A model generated the notes under the pieces. That model had not been told where the DNA came from and did no database searches. It saw only the letters and a program-made list of their open reading frames with translations. From Chloroflexota bacterium (GTDB taxonomy: Bacteria > Chloroflexota > Limnocylindria > Limnocylindrales > CSP1-4), in contig JAJYGH010000065.1 in NCBI GenBank assembly GCA_021785175.1, forward strand, positions 24,671-88,670: a DNA stretch of 64,000 nt, given 5' to 3'. A program made the translations under genes and the position numbers. Of this stretch, positions 17,279-24,549 are shown one piece after another (position 1 is the stretch's first letter; the number at the start of each line of letters is the position of its first letter).

Positions 17279-17303
17279 GAGTCACCCGATTCGTGCGTGA
17301 CTC
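17279..17303. repeat. inverted repeat near right element end
   Basis: GAGTCAC (17279-17285) and GTGACTC (17297-17303) with an 11-base loop, 33 bases inside the right attachment copy. It could end RES transcription or bind the recombinase. Apart from this, the attachment copy and the promoter listed below, 17154-17484 holds no gene. Confidence 0.45.
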
Positions 17304-17335
17304 CTACTCGGGAAACCGCAGCGGATTGATGGGGA

Positions 17336-17375
17336 GGCTTGTGAGTCCCCTGCTCTACCACTGAGCTACTCCGCC
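17336..17375 (-). pseudogene. attachment site copy 2: 5' half of tRNA-Met
   Basis: Repeats tRNA positions 1-41 (acceptor 5' strand, D-arm, anticodon stem and loop) with one change, so the loop reads CTCACAA. No anticodon 3' strand, T-arm or acceptor 3' strand follows: the sequence beyond position 41 is unrelated. This is the residual attachment site left by integration, not a functional tRNA. Confidence 0.88.
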
Positions 17376-17385
17376 CCGGGTACCA

Positions 17386-17414
17386 AGCTTACCGAGCGTG
17401 CGTGAACCGGGCAA
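17386..17414 (-). promoter_or_regulatory. predicted promoter facing the tRNA half
   Basis: On the minus strand TTGCCC (complement of 17409-17414), 17 bases, TAAGCT (complement of 17386-17391), with a predicted start about ten bases before the tRNA-half 5' end. This looks like the original tRNA promoter, now separated from the intact tRNA by the element. Confidence 0.6.
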
Positions 17415-17484
17415 CGGTCACGCTGCCAGCACATCGCGATCGAACGGCACGGACGTCTGGCCTCTCGTCGTCCTGGTGCAGCAC

Positions 17485-19008
17485 TCAGGATGGCCGGGCT
17501 CCCTTGACCACGCGGAGCTGCGGCGGTCGTTCGATCAGGCGTGCCGCGTCGAAGAGGGCCAGGAACGCGGGCCTGCGAGCGTTGGCAGCCCGGACTTCCG
17601 CGGCATATGCGGCGAAGTCCGCCTCCAGGCCGAGCCGGGCCATCAGCGCGCGGATCCGACGAAGGAGAGCCACGACCTCAGCGTAGACGCGCTTGTCCGT
17701 GACACCGAACAGCGCCGCAACCTCCTGCCGGTAGACCGCGAGCGCGTCGTCGGGCCGGGCTTCCTCGCTCCGATGCGCCAGAGCGAGCCACGTTCCGCGA
17801 CGGCAACCGAGCCTGCGCGCCTCGGTCCACGCGTCGTCGACGTGGCCCTCCCACAGCAGGATCTCGACGAGCCGCGAGCCATCGGCCGGCTCCTCCCAGC
17901 GGTACCGCGCGGACCGTGCCCGAGCCCGGTCCGTCGCCATCGCCTGGTCGATCGATCGCCGGAGCTCCTCGAGCGCTCGCGGTCGCCAGGACGCCCAGGC
18001 CCCGGTGCGGTCCGCGTACCCCTTCAGCAGCCTGTACCGCTCAGGAGCGGGCCCCTCCGAGTACTCCGCCCAGATGACCGCCATCGCCTCCTGCCCGCGC
18101 GATCGGCGCAGGTACTCGTCCGCCAGGAACTCGCGAAGACGCACGTCGGTGCGACTCGGGAAGGCACGCACGCCGCGTTCGGCCCAGTCGAGCGCCTCAT
18201 CGCCACGACCGGCATCGCGGCAGAGCTGCGCGAGCCTGAGGAAGTCGTACGCAGACGACAGGTCGCGGCTCAGCACCGCGATCTCCATGTCCACATCCCC
18301 GAACGCCTGCGCCAGCGACTCCATCATGGAGGTCACGCTGAACCGGTCATCGTCCTCGTCGGTGACGTCCTCGTCCTCGGGAGCGCGAGCCGGGATCCGT
18401 GCCCACTCCGCTTCCGCCAGGCGGCGATAGGTCGCCAGGCCGGCCTCCCCGAGCACGTCCGCGTATCGCTGGGCCGCGCCTCGAAAGACGTCCCAATCGC
18501 CGTCCAGCTCCCAGCGGAACAGCCGCTCGGCAAGCGCGACCGGGTCAGGACGGGCCGCGCGGCAGGCGTCGAGATGAAGCGTCTGGAACCGATCGAGCAG
18601 GTCACCGATCAGCCCGTCCGAGTCGTCCGCCTCCTCGAGAGCCTGCTCGAGACGGTGGAGCGTGCGTTCCGCGAGGTCGATGGCCATTCCCGCGCGGCCG
18701 TCGCGGATCAGCCCTTCGAGCGTGTCCGCCACGTCGTCAGCCCCGCCGGCGAACGCGGCCACATCCCGATAGTGGAGGATCCCTCGGATCTGTGTCGCCC
18801 GGTCGACCGCCTGCTCGAGGGCCCGTATCCCTTCCCCGGCCGAAGCTGCCGCGGCCGCACGCAGCCGAACGCGAGCCGCCAGGTCCTCGTCTCGCTCCAT
18901 CTCGCTGGTGATGAGCTCGATGAGCGCGTCGCGAGCGAGACCCTCAAGGAACGGTTCGTGGATCCGGGTCTCGGGCGTCGGCCGTTCGTCAGCCCCGCGG
19001 GTCGTCAT
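17485..19008 (-). CDS. DUF6880-like helical repeat protein
   Basis: A 507-residue protein, almost wholly alpha-helical and rich in Ala, Arg and Glu. The N-terminal LARDALIELITSEMERDEDLAARV and the middle IDLAERTLHRLEQALEEADDSDG (each read with breaks) resemble DUF6880 proteins, which often accompany SWIM zinc-finger genes; none is present here. TPR-like helical pairs seem to continue to the end. The function is unknown. The ATG at 19008 starts the frame. It lies outside the mobile element, 109 bases beyond the right attachment site. Confidence 0.7.
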   Translation of the reverse strand: MTTRGADERPTPETRIHEPFLEGLARDALIELITSEMERDEDLAARVRLRAAAAASAGEGIRALEQAVDRATQIRGILHYRDVAAFAGGADDVADTLEGLIRDGRAGMAIDLAERTLHRLEQALEEADDSDGLIGDLLDRFQTLHLDACRAARPDPVALAERLFRWELDGDWDVFRGAAQRYADVLGEAGLATYRRLAEAEWARIPARAPEDEDVTDEDDDRFSVTSMMESLAQAFGDVDMEIAVLSRDLSSAYDFLRLAQLCRDAGRGDEALDWAERGVRAFPSRTDVRLREFLADEYLRRSRGQEAMAVIWAEYSEGPAPERYRLLKGYADRTGAWASWRPRALEELRRSIDQAMATDRARARSARYRWEEPADGSRLVEILLWEGHVDDAWTEARRLGCRRGTWLALAHRSEEARPDDALAVYRQEVAALFGVTDKRVYAEVVALLRRIRALMARLGLEADFAAYAAEVRAANARRPAFLALFDAARLIERPPQLRVVKGARPS

Positions 19009-19099
19009 CGCGCCATCGTACCGGCCCCGAGGCTCGCCAAAGCCCGAGGCTCGCCAAGGACGGCCGCATGCCAGGCGCGGGGCCCATCCCGACCATGGC

Positions 19100-19309
19100 T
19101 CACGCGTGCGCCCCGCTTCCTGTCCCCGGGCTGAGCCAACCGGCCATCAACTCATCGACCTTCGCGCGCACGGCCTCTCGAGCCTCGTGACGATCCCGGC
19201 CTCGCATCAGCAATTCGTCGTAGGGCGTGTGGCGATGACGCAGGTGGGCGCGCACGGCCAGATCGATGGCCTCCTCGGAGAGCGCCGTCGCGGCGGCGGT
19301 CCTGCCCAC
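19100..19309 (-). CDS. DUF2293-like small protein
   Basis: A 69-residue frame from GTG at 19309. The core AVRAHLRHRHTPYDELL, then DRHEAREAVRAKVDEL, matches my recollection of DUF2293 (HIRHxHTxYDxLL...DRxxAR). No catalytic motif is visible and the function is unknown. It sits 46 bases downstream of the M19-like gene on the same strand. Short length lowers confidence, but the conserved block makes it better than a chance frame. Confidence 0.55.
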   Translation of the reverse strand: MGRTAAATALSEEAIDLAVRAHLRHRHTPYDELLMRGRDRHEAREAVRAKVDELMAGWLSPGTGSGAHA

Positions 19310-19355
19310 CCGTCCGGAAGACCGAGCACACGCACGCAGGGCCGGCTGCGGCGCG

Positions 19356-20537
19356 TCAACAGGTTCCGCCGGCCGTCAGGTCCTGCAGCGCCGGCCGGTG
19401 CCCCTCCGCCGATCGACCGCTGTCCGCGCTGGCGCCGTCGAGCGCGGGGCGGAGGATGCGCAGCGCGTTCCCCCCGAGCACGGCGACGATGTCGGGCTCC
19501 GGCACGCCCCTGGCGAGGAGTCCGTCGGTGATCAGCGGGAGGCCGGACGCGTCGACGACGGACCGGAGCGCGCCATCCATGTCCGAGCCGATCGCGACGT
19601 GCGCGGGCCCGAGCTCGTCGATCGCGAACCGGATGGTGTCGACGAGATCGCGGACGGTCGACCCGCCGAGCAGCGTGACGACGGTGACGACGCCGACGAT
19701 GCCTCCCGCCCCGGCCACGAGCCTGGCGTCGGCCATTCGGACGTTGCGCGTCGCGGCGCTGTACCGACGCCAGCGGCTGGCGCGGGCGGCCCGCTCCAGG
19801 AAACCGGTGTGGCTGATGACGGGCGGACGCGACGCGCACGCGACCGTGTCGCGGATGGTCCCGGAGGATCCGTGAGCGAGGTCGACGACGATCGACGCCC
19901 GTTCGAGCTCCGCGACGGCGATCCGACCGAGCGGTGTGAGCCCGCCGGCCCGCCTCCCCGACCCTGACCCGGCGAGGGGGCTGTCCATGACGTGGGCCAG
20001 CCCGAACATCCGGATCCCGAGCGCCCGCAGCCGCGCGACCGCGGCGGGCAGGAGGGCCTCGTCCGTCCCGAGCACCTGCCCACCCTGGACCCCGATGAAC
20101 GCGCCGACGGGACCGTTCGGCGCAAGGACGCGGTCGAGGTCGGCCCCGGAACGCACGACGACGAAGGCGTTCGGAGAGGCGGCGGCCCAGGCATCGATCC
20201 GGCGGACGAGGAAGGACACGATCGCGAGGTCGGAACGCAACGCCCGTGCGGGCACCCCCAGGCCGAGGAACTGCGCCGCCGACAGCGTGCCCCGTGGGTC
20301 GGGGAACCGTGTCGCGAGCGAGAGCCCGACCAGGTTCGTGCCGACGGAGCGGAGACGGGGAAGGTCCACGTGCCCCGTCGAGGCCGGCTCGAGCATCGTC
20401 CGGCGGAAGAGCGGCGTGCCCACCAGAAGGTCGACGACCGGCACGCGAGCGTGGAGCGCGATCGCCTCGGGCGAGGGGCGGTGGGGGCGCGGGGCGCTCA
20501 CGCCGAGCAGCGCACGATCGACGACTTGGGTGATCAC
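19356..20537 (-). CDS. M19 membrane-dipeptidase homologue with missing metal ligands
   Basis: A 393-residue protein with the M19 barrel: DLAHGS (His222), VISHTGF (His243) and GSDMDG (about 312) match the second-metal and substrate region. However, the canonical DGHND near the N-terminus reads DLLVG at 36-40, losing the His and Asp ligands, and the bridging Glu of GxEGG is Gln151 (GVQGG). Three of the six residues needed for the binuclear zinc site are therefore changed. It is probably not a standard dipeptidase. GTG start at 20537; 27 bases downstream of the FMN-binding protein gene. No signal peptide is seen. Confidence 0.78.
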   Translation of the reverse strand: MITQVVDRALLGVSAPRPHRPSPEAIALHARVPVVDLLVGTPLFRRTMLEPASTGHVDLPRLRSVGTNLVGLSLATRFPDPRGTLSAAQFLGLGVPARALRSDLAIVSFLVRRIDAWAAASPNAFVVVRSGADLDRVLAPNGPVGAFIGVQGGQVLGTDEALLPAAVARLRALGIRMFGLAHVMDSPLAGSGSGRRAGGLTPLGRIAVAELERASIVVDLAHGSSGTIRDTVACASRPPVISHTGFLERAARASRWRRYSAATRNVRMADARLVAGAGGIVGVVTVVTLLGGSTVRDLVDTIRFAIDELGPAHVAIGSDMDGALRSVVDASGLPLITDGLLARGVPEPDIVAVLGGNALRILRPALDGASADSGRSAEGHRPALQDLTAGGTC

Positions 20538-20564
20538 GAGCCGGCTTCCCGGGCGGTCCGGCGT

Positions 20565-21344
20565 TCAGCCGCCGCCGACGACGGCTGGACCGTTGCCCCC
20601 GCTCCGGGCCTCCACGAGGTCCGCGAGGTAGGCCGGCATCGGCACGGGAACGCCGGCGGCCCCCTCCGTCGAGGGCTCCCCGAGCGACAGCCGCACCGGG
20701 ATCACGCCGCTCCACACCGGCAGGTCGAGGTCCGCGGGATCCTCGACGGGCCCCCCGGTCCGCACCTTCGCCGACGCCTCCGCGATGGGAATCGCAACGA
20801 CGTGCGTCTGCCGGAGTTCCTGCCCGTTCGGCCGGCGCGCGTCCGCCCACCGGCCGGGCGCGACGTGCTCGACGACGGCCTCGAGGCCGGCCACCTTCTC
20901 CGCGTGGTCCCGGACGAGGCGAGCGCGCCCGACGAGCATGACGCTCCGGAAGTTCAGCGAGTGATGGAACGACGAGCGTGCCATCACGAGTCCGTCGAGC
21001 AGCGTCGCCTCCACGCAGACCTCGGGACCGCCGCGCAGGTGGCGGAAGAGGCGCGCCGCCGGCAGCCCGTGGAGGTACAGGATCTCGCCGATCCGTCCGT
21101 GGAGCATCGGCACGACGAACGGCGTCCCGTCGAGCACGAACGCGACGTGCACGAGGCGGGCCTCGTCGAGGATCGCGTGGATCAGCGCCCGGTCGTAGGA
21201 GGCGCGGTCCGCCCGGCGGACCTCGGTCCGCGCCGTGACGGGGTACACGGAGTCCGCGTCGGCCACGTCCACCGACTCGGCATCCGCCGCCGCCGAAGAA
21301 GCGGCCGCCGCGGTCGTCACAGACGCGCGAGCCGGGCGCGTCAC
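20565..21344 (-). CDS. FMN-binding split-barrel protein, pyridoxamine 5'-phosphate oxidase-like
   Basis: A 259-residue flavin reductase-like protein. A Pro/Ala-rich lead is followed by ILDEARLVHVAFVLDGTPFVVPM, LYLHG, a VCVEATLLDGLVMARSSF block and FRSVMLVGRARLV (read with breaks), typical of the Pyridox_ox_2 family that includes nitroimidazole-resistance proteins. GTG at 21344 overlaps the DivIC-like stop (GTGA), which fixes the start better than codons further upstream. The physiological substrate is unknown; F420 or FMN binding are both possible in this fold. Confidence 0.78.
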   Translation of the reverse strand: MTRPARASVTTAAAASSAAADAESVDVADADSVYPVTARTEVRRADRASYDRALIHAILDEARLVHVAFVLDGTPFVVPMLHGRIGEILYLHGLPAARLFRHLRGGPEVCVEATLLDGLVMARSSFHHSLNFRSVMLVGRARLVRDHAEKVAGLEAVVEHVAPGRWADARRPNGQELRQTHVVAIPIAEASAKVRTGGPVEDPADLDLPVWSGVIPVRLSLGEPSTEGAAGVPVPMPAYLADLVEARSGGNGPAVVGGG

Positions 21345-21847
21345 GGCGATCCGAACAGCAGGTTCAGCCACGCCTGCAGCGGCGTGGGCGGCGCGGACGC
21401 GGGCGGCTGCTGCCCGAGCGGCGTGATGGCGGGCGGGGCGGAGGACCCGGGCTGCAACGCGAACACCTGCTCGTTCGGTGTGCCGTAGCCGTAGGCGCGT
21501 GCCTGCAGGGCCAGGAACTGCGGCGACTGGATGATCGACAGCTCCGCCCGTCGCTCCTGCAGCTGCGCCGCCATCACGGCGTTCTGCTGCCGCATCACCG
21601 CTGCCTGATCGGCCGCCTGGTTCGCCTGCGACACGGCACGGCCGAACACGAGCACGAGCCAGACGACCACGAGGATCGCCGCCGACAGCGCGACCGTCCG
21701 CCGGTCGAGACCTGCGAGCGCGGGTCTCGGCTGGGACAGCAGCGACGCGGGCACGGACGGGTCGGGAAGCCGGGGCTGGGACCTATCCTCGCGCCCGGAC
21801 CGCTTGTCGTCTGGGGTGGGGGATGGCGAAACGTCGTCGACGGTCAT
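21341..21847 (-). CDS. DivIC/FtsB-like septum-formation initiator
   Basis: A 168-residue single-pass membrane protein. A Pro/Ser-rich cytoplasmic N-terminus (1-55) leads to one transmembrane helix (about 58-78, TVALSAAILVVVWLVLVFG) and a coiled-coil segment (QANQAADQAAVMRQQNA, about 82-112). Then comes a FLALQARAYGYGTPNEQVF region matching the DivIC family, with a Pro-rich tail. Such proteins act in the divisome core with FtsL and FtsQ homologues. The ATG at 21847 starts MTVDDVS; the divergent gene mrfA starts 280 bases away. Confidence 0.72.
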   Translation of the reverse strand: MTVDDVSPSPTPDDKRSGREDRSQPRLPDPSVPASLLSQPRPALAGLDRRTVALSAAILVVVWLVLVFGRAVSQANQAADQAAVMRQQNAVMAAQLQERRAELSIIQSPQFLALQARAYGYGTPNEQVFALQPGSSAPPAITPLGQQPPASAPPTPLQAWLNLLFGSP

Positions 21848-22130
21848 CGCCGCCGACCGTAGTGGGCCGCCTCGGGCGGTGTCAAGCGCGAACGACGCAG
21901 TGTGTGGACGGCCGCGAACGGCGCAGTTTGCGGGAGGCGCAGGCCGCGGGGCGCCACGACCAGGCGGGCGCGAGACGGGAATGCCGGGGCAGGCTGGCGC
22001 ACGCATCCGGCGGGCTGCTAGACTCCCCCGCAAATCGAACGCCTGTGCGGTTGTCCGGACCCGACATCGGGCACAGCGGCGGCACGGGCAGGACCGGGCC
22101 GGCGGGATGGGCCGGCGGGATGGAGGCAGC

Positions 22131-24428
22131 ATGCGGCTCTACGCGCCCTCGCCGCTCACGGACGTCCTCGGACGGCTGCTCGAGGATCCCGGGGTCGCGC
22201 GATCCGTGGTCGAGCACCGCGTGATCCCCGCCGCCGGACCTTCCTTCGCGCCGCTGCCGGCCTGGCTCGACGCGCGCATCGCGTCCGGCCTCGCGGCCTC
22301 GGGCATCGAGCGGCTGTGGACGCACCAGGCGGTCGCGGCGGACGCGCTCCGTGACCGCCGTGATGTCGTCGTCGCGACGCCCACGGCGTCCGGCAAGACC
22401 CTCTGCTACAACCTGCCGGTCCTCCAGGCCGTTGCCGACGACCCGGCGGCCCGCGCGCTCTACCTCTTCCCGACGAAGGCGCTCGGGCAGGACCAGGTGG
22501 CTGCCTTCCGGGAACTCGCGGCGGCATCGGGCCTCGACGTCGCGTGCGCGACGTACGACGGCGACACGCCGGCCCCCATCCGGTCGACGATCCGGTCGGC
22601 CGGTCAGGTCGTCGTCACCAACCCCGACATGCTCCACGCGGCGATCCTTCCGCACCACACCAAGTGGTTCCGGCTGTTCGAGCAGCTGCAGTACGTGGTG
22701 ATCGACGAGCTGCACACGTACCGCGGCGTGTTCGGCAGCCACGTGGCGAACGTGCTGCGGCGGCTGCTCCGCATCTGCGAGCACTACGGCAGCCATCCGG
22801 TCATCGCGTGCTCATCGGCGACGATCGGCAACCCGGCCGAGCTCGCCCGCCTGCTGACGGGGCGCGACGCGACGTGCGTCGACGAGAGCGGGGCGCCGTC
22901 CGGGGAACGGCACGTGCTCGTGCTCGATCCGCCGCTCATCGACCCCGCGCTCGGAGGGCGCGCGAGCTCGTTCGCGCTCGCTGAGCGCATCGCGCTCGCG
23001 TTCCTCCGCGCCGGCCACCAGACCATCGTGTTCGGGCGCTCGCGCGTCAGCGTCGAGCTGCTCCTCACGGCGCTCCGCGAGGCGATGCGGGAGGGCCGCG
23101 GGCCGGGAGACCGCGTGCGCGGGTATCGCGGCGGCTACCTGCCCACGGAGCGGCGCGCGATCGAGCGGGGACTGCGCACGGGCGAGCTCCTCGGCGTGGT
23201 GAGCACGAACGCGCTCGAGCTCGGCGTGGACATCGGCGGCCTCGACGCCTCGGTCCTCGTGGGGTACCCGGGCTCGATCGCGGCGACCCGGCAGCAGATG
23301 GGCCGCGCCGGACGACGACAGGGAACGAGCGTGTCGGTGCTCGTGGCGGGCCAGGGCGCGGTGGACCAGTACGTCGCGACCCATCCGGCGTACGTCCTCG
23401 ACCGGACCCCCGAGGAGGCGCGCCTGGATCCCGACAACCTGCACGTCCTGCTCGCGCACGTCCGGGCGTCGGCGTTCGAGCTGCCCTTCCCGCCCGGCGA
23501 GCGCTTCGGCCCCGAGCCGGCCGACGACCTGCTCGCGTTCCTCGCCGAGGAGGGCCACGTCCGGCAGGCCGACGACGGGCGCTGGTACTGGGCGAGCGAG
23601 AACTTCCCGGCCAGCGAGATCTCGCTGCGCAGCGCCGCCGAGGAGAACGTCGTGATCATCGACACGACGGCCGACCGCCCGCGCGTGCTCGGCGAGGTGG
23701 ATCTCTTCGCGGCGCGCACGCTGGTCCACGAGGACGCGATCTACCTCCACGAATCGCTGCAGTACCACGTGGAGCGGCTCGACTGGGACGAGCGCAAGGC
23801 GTACGTGCGGCGCGTCGACGTGGACCACTACACGCAGGCGGACCTGGCCGTCACGCTGAAGCCGCTGGAGACGTTCGCCTCGGCCCCCGCCGCCGGTGGC
23901 GAGCGCGGGCACGGCGAGGTGATGGTCAGCTCGCTCGCGAGCATCTACAAGAAGCTGCGCCTCGAGACCGGCGAGAACCTCGGCTGGGGACGGATCCACC
24001 TGCCGGAGATCGAGCTCCACACCACCGCGTACTGGGTCGCGCTCGACCCGGCCCGGTTCGTGGCGTGGCGCCGCGACGATCTCGACGTCGCGCTCGTGGG
24101 GGCGGGCCGCGCCCTCCAGGCCGTGGCCAGCGTCCTGCTGATGAGCGACCCGCACGACCTCGGCATGGTCGCGCAGGTCCGGTCGCCGCACTTCGGGCGG
24201 CCCGTCCTGTTCCTCCACGAGGGCGTTCCGGGCGGCGTCGGCCTCGCACCGCGCCTGTTCGACCGCCACGTCGAGCTCGTGGAGGGCGCGCTCGACCTCG
24301 TCGCGGGGTGTCCGTGCGAGGCGGGATGTCCGGCGTGCGTGGGTCCGCGGCTCGAGGCCGGCGGGGATGCGAAGGCGCTCGGACGATCGCTGCTCGAGGC
24401 GCTGGTGGGCCGGACGGCGGAGTCGTGA
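22131..24428 (+). CDS. mrfA: MrfA-type DEAD/DEAH-box DNA repair helicase
   Basis: A 765-residue SF2 helicase of the YprA/MrfA group. Walker A is TPTASGKT (83-90), motif II DELH, motif III SSATIGNP, motif VI QQMGRAGRR. The C-terminal DUF1998-type region ends with a four-cysteine zinc site (Cys727, 729, 733, 736 in GCPCEAGCPAC). In Bacillus MrfA works with the exonuclease MrfB in mitomycin C repair; the next gene here is the MrfB homologue. The ATG at 22131 follows GGAGG and is preferred over a long upstream frame that is not protein-like. Confidence 0.88.
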   Translation: MRLYAPSPLTDVLGRLLEDPGVARSVVEHRVIPAAGPSFAPLPAWLDARIASGLAASGIERLWTHQAVAADALRDRRDVVVATPTASGKTLCYNLPVLQAVADDPAARALYLFPTKALGQDQVAAFRELAAASGLDVACATYDGDTPAPIRSTIRSAGQVVVTNPDMLHAAILPHHTKWFRLFEQLQYVVIDELHTYRGVFGSHVANVLRRLLRICEHYGSHPVIACSSATIGNPAELARLLTGRDATCVDESGAPSGERHVLVLDPPLIDPALGGRASSFALAERIALAFLRAGHQTIVFGRSRVSVELLLTALREAMREGRGPGDRVRGYRGGYLPTERRAIERGLRTGELLGVVSTNALELGVDIGGLDASVLVGYPGSIAATRQQMGRAGRRQGTSVSVLVAGQGAVDQYVATHPAYVLDRTPEEARLDPDNLHVLLAHVRASAFELPFPPGERFGPEPADDLLAFLAEEGHVRQADDGRWYWASENFPASEISLRSAAEENVVIIDTTADRPRVLGEVDLFAARTLVHEDAIYLHESLQYHVERLDWDERKAYVRRVDVDHYTQADLAVTLKPLETFASAPAAGGERGHGEVMVSSLASIYKKLRLETGENLGWGRIHLPEIELHTTAYWVALDPARFVAWRRDDLDVALVGAGRALQAVASVLLMSDPHDLGMVAQVRSPHFGRPVLFLHEGVPGGVGLAPRLFDRHVELVEGALDLVAGCPCEAGCPACVGPRLEAGGDAKALGRSLLEALVGRTAES

Positions 24429-24437
24429 GCGGGGGTG

Positions 24438-24500
24438 CGGCCAGAGGAGCGAGCCCCGCGGCCAGAGGCGTGAGCTCCGTGGCCAGAAGAGTGAGCCCCG
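24438..24500. repeat. three 21-bp tandem repeats between mrfA and mrfB
   Basis: Units at 24438-24458, 24459-24479 and 24480-24500 share CGGCCAGAGG and GAGCCCCG blocks with a few changes. An inverted repeat follows (24504-24511 with 24514-24521). The array lies in the 121-base gap between the two genes. Confidence 0.8.
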
Positions 24501-24549
24501 CGGCAGCCGCGAGCGCGGCTGGATCCGCGGGCACGACCACGGTGCAGGC

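Larger units (their letters stand above)
12526..17375. mobile_element. integrative element in tRNA-Met with toxin-antitoxin-type cargo
   Basis: About 4.85 kb bounded by a 40-base direct repeat of the tRNA 5' half. It contains a tyrosine recombinase adjacent to the tRNA, an AbiEi-like regulator, an HTH/PIN pair, a small Cys-rich ORF on the opposite strand and a Xre/RES pair. There are no conjugation, replication, capsid or transposase genes, so it is either a minimal satellite-type element or a decayed island. The repeat extends from the tRNA anticodon region to its first nucleotide, so the element sits on the 5' side of the tRNA gene, which is less usual than 3'-end integration. Confidence 0.8.

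Noticed and set aside
17336..17375. Second tRNA gene with anticodon CAC (Val)
   Set aside because: Only positions 1-41 are tRNA-like; no anticodon 3' strand, T-arm or acceptor 3' strand follows. Treated as a residual attachment site.
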